NCBI RefSeq assembly: GCF_026914265.1
Contig: NC_069133.1
Coordinates: 12,613,375 to 12,677,374, forward strand
Origin: Mya arenaria
Taxonomy: Eukaryota; Mollusca; Bivalvia; Myida; Myidae
DNA: 64,000 nt
Direction: 5' to 3'
Shown here: positions 12,234 through 23,200 of the stretch, piece by piece
How the letters are laid out: each line of letters opens with the position of its first letter
Position numbering within the stretch: the stretch's first letter is position 1
Position numbers and translations under genes: made by a program
Notes under the pieces: generated by a model
What the model was told of the DNA's origin: nothing
Databases searched by the model: none
What the model saw: the letters and a program-made list of their open reading frames with translations, nothing else

Positions 12234-14190
12234 TCAAGATGTTTTTTTCAGCTATTAAATACACGGTTACAATCTTGTCATTATTTATTATTTTTTCATA
12301 AATGCATTATTAAGTAAATACATTGTAGTTGAAGGTTAATCTCTCAAAATATATGTGTGTTATACATTTGTTTGTATTGATTTTAAATACGAGTGTCACT
12401 TTAAGAAAATCGAAGGATTTCACTTTGCAAATAGATCTGATCATGTGTTAGTCCATAAGGCCAAAAAAATGTTTGTTTATGGTAACCTTCCCAAAATTTC
12501 TAGGTAGGGATATATTTTTTTTCAAAATCAGTCGTAAGTACAGAGTGTTTTCTTGCACATGGCAGTCTTTCCTAAATTACTGTCATTGCCTGACTTTGTT
12601 TTATCATATAAACAATAATTCTGATTAAAATCTGCATTTATCCGCCCTTCGTAACTCTCTATTCGCTAATGAATATTATTTTGCTCAGAAACGGAAAAAA
12701 ATAGTTGAGTTAGGGTCGGCGCATTTTTATAGGTAGGGTCGGGTTACCCGAAACAGACATATTTTATTAGGCCTAATGGGACTTAGATTATGTTATAATC
12801 AGGAAATTGTTGATTTAACCTTGAGTTTTATGTCTCGACTCTAAATGTACTTATATAAATATATTCTTAAGACGATTCTTTCAGTACGTCGAAGGTGAGA
12901 AAGTAACTTTTTTTTTACCAAAGACATATGTGAAATTGTATGTGCCGCTTTTAGACTTCATATTAAACTTCATTAACACTGCTTTAATACACCTTAAGTG
13001 TAACTTCCCATACAGTAATAACTACCACCAAACAAATAACGTGACAATATATACTATGTCAATTATCTTTAAGATAATTTCCTCAATGCGCCTTGAATAA
13101 TTGAAATTTAATAACAACTGTCCAAAAACGAGAGCAAACTAATTGTGGCAGAGATTGTCAGGGGAGATCACTGCGTAGAGGTTGAAAAATACCATCAAGA
13201 CACCAATGGAAAACCACTGTGAACTGTCTCGTCTGTTTCTATTTAAAGAAACTTGACTGTGGGGAGATAGAAATATGTTGGACGAAGATTTTAGACTTTT
13301 CAAAGTATTACATCAAAGCAATCAGTGTATAATATTTTTGACACACATCTGAATGTTTAACAATTGCGCTAAGGTTTGGTGAAAAATGCGTTCCGAATAA
13401 TGAGAAAGTCTAATGTCTGGAAACCGGTGATATTCTGGTTAGCGACCCCTTTTCGGCCGGAAATCGAGGTTTTTCCTATGTTACTTTTGACACAAGATAG
13501 CTATTACGATAAAACTTTACACTCAGACAGGTTGGCTCTTCCGACAAAAACTGTGTAATTTGTCTTTTAAAAAAGCTAGGGATTCCGAATATTCCCACGT
13601 GCAAAGTACCCCTATACTTTCGCTGAAATAAGCACCCTACTGTACCAATTATTCGCCCACCCCATAAATTCGCTGTTCTTACGATGTTTTTCATATATTT
13701 CTCTCTAAAATATATCTTCAAACAATTTTATTTTATTTGACCAGTCTAGCGACTGTTTAAAACGACAATTGATCAATAAATATAATATGTTAACTCTTAC
13801 ATACTGTTTATGTATGTTTAAAATGATACAACACTTACTCGGTAATCCTTCTCTTTGCATAAAATTAAAAAAAACTACTGGGATATCCTTCTTGAAACAT
13901 TACCTACAATGTATGCATATTTATAGACTTCCGAAGAGGGACAACGCATGTCCGTACAAGAATGTAATGATTAATTCAAATTTGAGTTGCTTCCCTTAGA
14001 CGAAAAATTTCGGCGATTACTTAACCGTTTTCAGGTTTTATCACTTGCTTTTTCAAAAATTGAACTTAAAATACAGCAATTTAGGGTATTTGTATAATTT
14101 AACACCGGTTTTATACTTTATAAAGACAAAGAAATAATGTCGTCTGATAGCCCAAGGTATAAGAAAAAATTAAAAATCCTTACAGGGCCT
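12234..14190. other. intergenic, no gene seen
   Basis: AT-rich DNA with scattered short open frames only. A motif near 12735-12780 (GGGTCGGGTTACCCGAA, then TTATTAGGCC) repeats that near 10615-10665. No exon with flanking splice signals was recognised. Confidence 0.4.
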
Positions 14191-14191
14191 C

Positions 14192-14231
14192 ATGCAAATG
14201 AGCGCGCGCGGGATGACGTCATCCCCGCGTG
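14192..14231. promoter_or_regulatory. octamer plus palindromic CRE-like site
   Basis: ATGCAAAT (octamer) at 14192-14199 is followed by a GC-rich alternating run. Then comes the perfect palindrome GGATGACGTCATCC at 14211-14224, which contains a full TGACGTCA CRE, extended imperfectly by CGCG on both sides. This could bind CREB/ATF proteins. No gene start is visible next to it, so a regulatory role is inference; it may instead be part of a repeat. Confidence 0.3.
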
Positions 14232-14613
14232 CAATTTACAAGGTCAGAAGTGTAAACAATATTTATTTGGGTCGAATTCCACATACTACTTACATTTGAA
14301 CGCAGAAAACAGCTGATATCTGTCAAAACAGATTCCGCAATGAAACGCCAGACTGATTTGTGTAAAATATTTCGTTTTGACTGGTTTTAACTGGGTGGGC
14401 GAAAAAGTGGTACGGGCGAATAATAGGTCGCTAACCAGTAAGACTACTGATAAAAGATCAGGTCGCGTCAGGTTTCAATATCTAAAACTTCTTATCAGGC
14501 AGGAAATAAGAACTAATTTTCTATTTAGAAATCTATCTGAATCTGTTAATAGTATACTAATTATCCAGGTCGCAGTATTTAATAGTTCCGCTCGAAAATT
14601 GACATTTATTGGC

Positions 14614-14826
14614 TTAAAGCTGCACTCTCACGAGTGCAGCTTTAAACTGTTACTAGCGCTTTAAAAAGGAAAAGTGATCATTTCGGCAGTTTTCCAAATA
14701 ATTGAGATCTGTTCTATGGTCAGTTATCTTATATTTATACTGTTTTGAAATCTTTCATTTCAAAATTAGCTGATCCTGAGACAAAAAACTGTTATAACTG
14801 CCAATCTGTGAGAGAGTAACTTTAAA
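14614..14826. mobile_element. foldback MITE family B, rearranged fragment
   Basis: TTAAAGCTGCACTCTCACGA is immediately followed by GTGCAGCTTTAAA, so two family B ends lie back to back as a short palindrome. A weaker end (CAATCTGTGAGAGAGTAACT) lies at 14799-14826. The interior is diverged. Confidence 0.5.
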
Positions 14827-15834
14827 TACCGCGTATTGGTAGGCTAAAGCATTTTACAAAAAAGTGTTCAACTTTCCTTTGCTTGTTGACAAAATGATTT
14901 TTGGTCATTTATTCTGCATTTATGCGAAGAAGACGAGTTAAAATCTCAGACTTTTCCATTGACAGAGAGTTTAATTTCATACACGACCACGACCTAATAT
15001 TTGTTATTTTCAAACCGAAAGTAGAAAACCAGATTGAACGGGATTGTTATTCAGCGGCAACTAGTTCAAGGCTGCCGATCGCTGAGGGTATAAATAGCGG
15101 CGACGTACAGCTGAAGGAAATTTTTTTGGATATAGTTCTGTGTAACGGACATGACTTTTTGTGAAATGTTGATTTTATAGAACTGGTAAGACAAGCAATT
15201 ACTTATTTTATGTAACGCAATTATAGTATTAATATTATAGTATAGTATTATTTAATGCTGTTGTTGTTTATTTCATTCCGCGTATTGTAATTTATTGTCT
15301 TGATATGCTAAGTAACAACCATTATATTAAATATTGTCAGTGGCTTTAGTTTTACTGGAAAAACAACCAATGTATTCATTTAATATCATTATATTGCATG
15401 AATGTTAATACAATTAAACACTCAATTCAAGATAAACTGATTTACATAGTTCTAAATTGAGACATATACTTAAAAGTATCAAACATGCAATTGGGCCACG
15501 AGTTATACCAACAACAGTTACGACCTTCTCCCAAAAATATAAGATAGTAATGTTTATTAAAGCAAAGTATATTGTTTATCTGTGAACTATATGTAATGGA
15601 AAAATACTAGTTGTCAATAACCATATTGTTGATCATGTCAAGAGCTTAAAATCTTTCTGAAACGCACACCAGGCACTTAACCAGTCCGATACCGGTAATC
15701 GATGATCATATGGGTTAAAGGAACTCGCTCATGTGTTTGTAAAATGCTCTTTTTTTGTATGACGAGATAATGTGTTGCAAATCATACTGAGTGTTTAACG
15801 CTGATATTTGCTCATCTCCACGATTTTCATGCGC

Positions 15835-16040
15835 GTAAACAACGCTATTAGTCATTCAATTACAGCTTTGTTGTTGCGTGGTTGGTCGATTGACAGTATC
15901 ACGTGATGTTCTCAATGTATTCTTCACGGGTCAACTACAAACTTAAAAGTCCCGATGACATTGTGGTTTAGGGGTCGGGTTTTTCTTGACTTTATAATTA
16001 CGCGTGGGTTAATACTTTTTATACTTTAGCTGTATTTCAT
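15835..16040. repeat. interspersed repeat F, copy 1
   Basis: Contains TGGTTGGTCGATTGACAGTA, TCACGTGATGTTCTCAATGT and later GCGTGGGTTAATACTTTTTA. Matching blocks occur at 50560-50800 (and its duplicate at 56612) and, inverted, at 38570-38720. Confidence 0.55.
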
Positions 16041-16044
16041 TTGC

Positions 16045-16209
16045 ATTTTTGAACGTAAGTATGAAAAAAAACTGTGATCGGATCTTTTTTCAGCAGTTTC
16101 ATATCACTTGTTTCTTGACATTTACGCACACATTGGCAACAGTGATTCCAAGCAAAAACAAATGAGATAAAAAATGTCAAATGGTCAATCTTTGAGAGTG
16201 CAGCTTTAA
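16045..16209. mobile_element. foldback MITE family B, right half only
   Basis: Starts with GAACGTAAGTATGAAAA as in the middle of other copies and ends GAGAGTGCAGCTTTAA. The left half is absent. Confidence 0.65.
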
Positions 16210-16364
16210 CACATTGATCAATGTTTCATTAAACAGCTGGTGAAGATGCATTTTCTTCCCCAAGTATGGAAATGTTTTGAGGCCGTGAAACAATTGGAAC
16301 AAAAGACACATTGGCAACACCGTTCCGTTATTTTATGGTTTACCGACTTGCATGTAAAACAAGA

Positions 16365-16760
16365 CAACATTGATGACTTATTTGGCAGTCCACTTGACGA
16401 TTCCATACTGTCTTTTTCCAAGGAGTTTCTAATCGTACCACACAGTTGTAGGTCAATATCACAAGTATACTGTAGTTTTCTGCGGCTTGGTATATAAACA
16501 CAACATCGTTGACACATATGGCAGTCCACTTGACGATTCCATACTGTCTTGTAAGTTTCTAATCGAAACACACAGTTGTCAGTCAATATCACAAGTATAA
16601 TGTATTTTCTACGGCTTGGTATAGTAACACAACATCGTTGACACATGTTGCAGTCCTCTTGACGATTCCATACCGTCTTTTTCCGAGGATTTTCTAATGG
16701 AACCCGACACAGTTGTCAGTCAATATCACAAGTATAATGTAGTTTTCTGCGTCTTGGTTT
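16365..16760. repeat. three tandem units of about 130 bp just upstream of P5CS exon 1
   Basis: GGCAGTCCACTTGACGATTC recurs near 16385, 16519 and, slightly changed, 16649. Each is followed by GTCAATATCACAAGTATA and a TTTTCTGCGGCTTGG-like block. The array ends within about 35 bp of the acceptor of the first coding exon. Open frames on either strand across it are repeat-derived. Confidence 0.8.
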
Positions 16761-16818
16761 AATATGTCGTGAATTTCAATTGTACATTTCAGGCTGTGTA
16801 GAATTAACAAGTTCCAAA

Positions 16819-17235
16819 ATGCACCGTGTAATAGGAGAGCGCGGACGTTCGTCATTTTGTGCCAAATGTCTCATTCAGAGTGTGTCTAGTGATCTCACTG
16901 TCTGTAAAACAACAACCTATAGACATATGTCCATGTATCGCGGTAAGCACACAGCTTTAGCCAGTCTCGCGGCTTTAAGAAGCAATTCCAGTTATAAGCT
17001 TATCAATACAAACAATGTTAACACGATTATGCGGCAAGGATACCGCACGAGCGGAGGTGGTGACAAGAGACCGGAACTGGCTAGTCATAACAGGGGGCAG
17101 CACAGTGAGCGATTTCTGTACCGCGGGGACTTGAAGAAAGCCAACAGGATTATTGTCAAGCTTGGGAGCGCCGTGATCACTAGGGAGGATGAGTGCGGCT
17201 TGGCCCTCGGGCGGCTTGCATCCATTGTGGAACAG
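16819..17235 (+). CDS. ALDH18A1: P5CS exon 1: presequence and start of kinase domain
   Basis: Residues 1-139, phase 0 end. The acceptor-like TTTCAG ends at 16792, with 26 nt before the ATG. The kinase domain opens at residue 108 ([14 protein letters not shown]) and continues [16 protein letters not shown]. Donor CAG|GTAGGC. Confidence 0.9.
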
Positions 17236-20200
17236 GTAGGCACTTCTGTCAGTTCCACTTCAATATGTAAGGGGTCTGTTTGAAGTCGTAATGATTGCAT
17301 TTCGTCTTGAATTTAGATGGTATTAAATCATAATATTATGAACACGAACATGTTTATCTAGAATAGACTATGAGGTATTTAAACTTATGGCAGCTGTCTC
17401 GAGTCTGTTTTAAAGAATATATGTGAATGCATATTCAGGTTAGTGAGCTTCAAAGCCAAGGGAAACAGATGGTGCTGGTCACTAGCGGGGCTGTCGCCTT
17501 CGGGAAGCAGAAACTCCGACACGAGATCGCCATGTCCAAGAGCGTCCGTCAGACCATCTCTGTCAACACTTCAGGGGTTAGTAATGTCACTCTTCACAAT
17601 AACCTTCATTCAATTCACTTCATACTTTCGGCAGTTGTTCACAACCATCACACAATTAGCTTACATCATTCCATTTCATCATAATGTAAGGGTCCGCTGT
17701 AGGCGGCGGATTTGCGTTTATAGTGTAACATTCCGTTATAGACGGAAGTACGTTCATAGTGCGTATGTTTACTTGGTTGGTAATATGTAAATAAGCAAAT
17801 CCCGGGCTCTTGTGTGGATTGAGAATTTACTGTATATAAAGACCAGTGGTCCCCTTCAGGGTCGAGAATACGTTTAGGGTTTTTAAGATACGCCAGTTTT
17901 TCACTACAAAACGGTTTGGGGTTCTCTTGTTTATAAACAAAGCAAATAAAAACAACTACTACAACAACAACAACAACAACGTACATAAAACATATCCCTC
18001 TTCTGACATCGTGTTGTGTGTATTGGTTGACAATAGTTCTGGCTTCCATAACTTTAATGTTGATATTTTTTTTTGATGTTAACAACACATTAACACGTCC
18101 AAAAAGGTAATATATATAACGTGTTCGCTGAAGTTCTTTAGCTACGTTGACAAATATTCTATCCATAGCCTAATCTTAGACAAACAAACACAAGATGTGT
18201 GGTTCATCAAGGATACAAGTATTTATAGACTATAGTCCGTTTCATAATACTGCAGTTTGTATGTGAAAGAGGATTTAGTATTCAGATGCTGTTTGTCCAG
18301 GTCGGACTCCTGCTGTAAATAATTCAAATGAGGTCAATTTAAAAGATTATAGCGCTGACTTGTATCTGTTTGTTTTGAAACCGTATCATATTGCAACACC
18401 TTACGTTAAACATAGAAATAATTTAGTATGGTGTCATGATTGCCAGCTTATCATGTGTTGTGTTGATTTCAGGGTTTGCTTCAATTCGAGCCCCGGGCGT
18501 GCGCAGCCGCGGGTCAGAGCGGCCTCATGTCCCTGTACGAGGCCATGTTCACCCAGTACGGCTTCAAAACCGCACAGGTAACAGAAACAATCTGAACACT
18601 TTTACACTTATTGTGTTAACAATCCAGGCCCCTTTCTAGCAATGGGGGTGGGGATAACCCCCGTGTTGTTTTATCCTTTAAAATACATCATTTATAACCA
18701 CCTTTTAACACATTACCTGGTATCAAGATTAACGGCTTTTAAAAGTGTTATACTCATCGTGCATTGGTAACCAGCTAGTATTATATAGTTAAAATATCAT
18801 TAAATAAAAATAGAATTTATATGACGTTTATATACAACACTAAAGTAAATATTCACTATAAATTTGTGATGATTAATGTTTGAACTTTTCCATAGTGAAC
18901 AGGCTAGACTCAATAGCTAGCTCTTCTGTTAATGTTCATAGGCCAAAACTATAGAGCGCTGGTTAACAAGGTCGCCTTATTTATTTGACTGCTGGTCGAT
19001 GAAGGTTGAGTTCAACTGAGGTCACTGACTGTTTCATTACATCTCATGTAGCCTTGACTGTGCTTTGTAATACTTCGATCTTATTTTATTTCATTAAAGC
19101 TGCACTCTCACAGATTGAACGTTTTGACAACTTCTTTATTTTTTGTCTTGGAACGAATCAATTTTTGGGAATATGCATGGAAACCAGTATCATAATGCTG
19201 CTGACAAAAAATCAGATCGCAGATTTTTATATTTAAGTCGAAAATTTGATGTTAATGCATTTTTCTTAAGACATAAAACATTAATTTTCGAATGGAAATA
19301 TGAAAATTTGTGTTCTGATCTTTTTGTCAGCAATCTTTTATCATTTGTTTGCAGATATTTACGCAAAAATTTGCTCTTTCCAAGACAAAAAATAAAAAAG
19401 TTGTAAAAATGGTATATCTGTGAGAGTGCAGCTTTAAAGGGACTCTCTCATGGTATGTAAAAATGCACTTTATAGGGATTTTTTTTTAATATGAAGTGTC
19501 AATTTTTCAGGAGTGTTAAAACTAAAATGCTTTCAACTTGAACCCTTCAATAAATCTTGATATATAATCAAATATTGCCCTTGAAATACACGATTTTTAA
19601 AACCTTTGCTAACGCAATTCATGAAAAGGCTGTAGATCGAATGGTTGATTGCAATTTCTGCATCAAAGAGTAAATTCATTATCAGATAAGTGTTTTCAGA
19701 TGCATAACTCGGGAAAATGTGGGTTATTAACTTAATAAACTGGCTTGCGTTTTTCAATTTTTTTTTAAGACTTACTGATAAATTCTGAAAGAAACGTGGA
19801 AAATCTTTGAAAAAATAAAGATTGAACTGCAGAAATGAGAAAATATTTAACGTCAAAAAAATCTTGCATAAACGTACAACAGTGATTAAATCACAGTAAG
19901 GATGATTCACTATGAAGAAAAACAAATTGAATGAGTAGACCTGTGTATTACCCTTCAGGTGTTGGTGAACCAGCGGGACTTCCAGAACGAGTTCACTAGC
20001 ATGCATCTGGTGGACGCGATGAGCGAGCTCATGTTCTACAACATTATCCCCATCGTTAACGCCAATGACGCCATCGCCTCTCCGCCGGAAATGGACAAGG
20101 ATCTGGCAGGGGTACGGAGGGAGTAGTTAATTTTTCAAAAATGTCATATCCGTATGGTGTCCTGACTGGTTTTCAATATTGGTCTAAAATGGATCTTAGA

Positions 20201-23200
20201 ACGATGTAGCTAATCGGATTACCGGTTATAAATAACTGACCAAGAGTGAATGAAGTCATTGATGCATTAGTGATGACCAGATTAACTTAAGTTCAATGAA
20301 TATGAAATACCACCCTGGTGGTCAACAGACTGTCGTTACACAAACCTGACCCATGAGTGTTCAGTTTAACTTCTAATATGCCAAAAAAAGAATGATTAGT
20401 TAACATTTTTATTAAATTATATATTTCTTTTCATTTTGTATGTGCTGAAGTATATATGTTGTGGTGTATTGTATAAAGTATTGCATATATATACACAGTG
20501 TGTGTATATCACGTGATAAATTACGTCATAAAAGCCACGTCGAAAGGCAACATTTTGCTTAAAATAAAGACTTAAATCAAAGATAACTTTTCTTTTCCAC
20601 CATTTTAAATGAAACAAATGGCAGTCTGTGCCGCTTTAAGAGCCCCGCATTTGGTGTATTACCGAAAATTGATAAAGTCATTAGTTTCATCAAACACTTC
20701 GACAAACCTGTTTCCAAAATCATGTTTTGACAGTGCTCCTTCAGACGGCCGTATTGTGACAAGGTTTGTCGAAGTGTTTAAAGAAACTAAACTCTAAATC
20801 AAACTCTGGTGAAAGACCGAAGAAAGGGCTCCGTAAGCTGCGTAGACTGCTCTTTGTTTAATCTAAAATGGTGAAGAAAAAGTGAAGTTATCTTTGTTTA
20901 AAGTATTTTTTTTCAAATCAAAATATTGCCTTCCGACGTAGCATTTATGACGCAATTTATCACGTGGTATACACGCACTGTATATGATAAACATCGAAAT
21001 ACGTCAAGGCAAATATTTCGCTGTTAACCACAAGCAGGCCTCTTTAAAGCAAACATGCATCTTTGAATTTTTCGTAAAAAAAAATATCACTGCAATGCTC
21101 AAACTAGTAGTATTTAAAATAAGATTTTAATGTTTAAATGATGCCGTTATATAATGTCCATGGTGTCTTCTTTTGAATAGCTGGTACTTATTTTACGCAT
21201 TCACATTTTCCTAAGTACATGTATAATGTCTGACCACAGGTGATAAGTGTGAAGGACAACGACAGTTTGGCCGCCAGGTTGGCTGTAAACATGCAAGCCG
21301 ACCTTCTCGTGCTCATGTCCGATGTGGATGGTCTACACACCAGTCCGCCAGGCACGGAGGGCTCCAGGTAGGAATATATCGCGTGGATGGGTGTTCAGTT
21401 TTTAGGAGGGGAGGTAGGTTACAAAAACGCCGACCATCCGGGTGGTCTACACACCATTACGCCAGGCACCGAGGGCCTCAGGTATGACTATACATGCATC
21501 CCGGGGATGAGTGTGAAGTATTTTAAGAGAGGAGGTAGCTATAAAGACCGCTGACCTTCTGGTGTCTGTATTGTCTTCAGACAATACACCAGTACGCCAG
21601 GCACCGAGGGCTACAGGGATGAATATATCCCTGGATTAGTGTTAATTAGTCTTTTCGGAGGGGATATAGGTAAACGCCGACCTACTGGTGCATTCGTCGG
21701 GTGTGAAAGATCCACATACTAGTCCGCCAGGCACCGGGGGCTCCAGATGTGAATATATCCCTGTGGTGGGGTGGGTCAGGGGTATTGAGAGTGGGTAGGC
21801 TGCGCGCTGGTTCTGGTCTTTGTTTGATTAAGACGACCTCTGCACCACTCGGATAGGCATCGAGGAGTCCAGGGGCAGTTTCATCAAGGATATTTGAAAC
21901 GATATCGTACTGAGACAATATAACTGCACTGTTCAAGTGTTGAAAATCTCGCTCCTGCACACCCACGGATGAGAGGATGTAAAACGTATGTTATGTTATG
22001 TGATGGTTAAGAGATGAACACCGAGATGCTAGTATTGATGGTATGCACCGACGGCATCATGTTGGAGTATACATCACGGTACATGGTTTGGAGAGCCGTA
22101 GATGGAGCGGGGGGGGGGGCTCAGTGCAGTGTTCATACCTGAATGACTTGTTTCTTTACAGATCCAAGTTCATTGAAATTATCGGACAAACTGAAACCAG
22201 TCTAAGAAGTGTCTTGAAGGAACCGGTCTGAAGCTTTTCATGATTCTATCGCAACGTACATGTTCCATACACTTTCAGGCTGGTAAAAACGTTCTCACCG
22301 AAGATGGACTTGTGTAACGTGGTCTTCCAGGGGAAATCTCGGGTCGGGCTAGGAGGAATGGAATCCAAGGTGATATACCCTGACTACAGCCTTAAATGAT
22401 ACCCTGGTTATAGACCATATGTTTAGTATTTCTTGTACTTTTGGGCTAGTTAGAAAGGTATTAAAGCTGCGCTTTCACAGATTGACCGTTTTTGTATTTT
22501 TGTTCTGGAATTAGCCAATAATTTCGTATATGTCTGGAATCCAGTGATATAGCTAAAAAAGCTCAGATCGCAGTTCCAATACTTCCGTTCGAAAACTTGG
22601 GTTTAATGTCGAAACACTAATTTTTCATAAAGCGTAAGTAACGCTTTTAGCTATTTAACAATAATTTTTGAACGTAAATATGAAAACTGTGTTATGATAT
22701 TTTGTCAGCAGTCTTATATAACTGGTTTCAAGACATTTACACAATTATGGGCGAATTCCATGGCAAAACTTGTTGTCAAAACGGTCAGTTTGTGCAGCTT
22801 TAAGAGCGGTGTAGATAGGTCTGTGCACATAAAATCCCATGAACATCCCTGTGAGACACAGAAAGTCAGATCTTTATGAAAGCCTCGATCGTGCATTACC
22901 ACCCTATCCAATTATTCTACTGGTACCCTGCAGTGTTACCGCCCTATCCAATTATTCTACTGGTACCCTGCAGTGTTACCACCCTATCCAATTATTCTAC
23001 TGGTACCCTGCAGTGTTACCACCCTATCCAATTATTCTACTGGTACCATGCAGTGTTACCACCCTATCCAATTATTCTACTGGTACCCTGCAGTGTTACC
23101 ACCCTATCCAATTATTCTACTGGAACCCTGCAGTGTTACCACCCTATCCAATTACTCTACTGGTGCCCTGCAGTGTTACCACCCTATCCAATTATTCTAC

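Noticed and set aside
16218..16646. 142-codon minus-strand protein
   Set aside because: It follows the 130-bp tandem units upstream of P5CS and repeats with them.
19533..20006. 157-codon minus-strand protein
   Set aside because: AT-rich intron read antisense, running into the antisense of P5CS exon 4.
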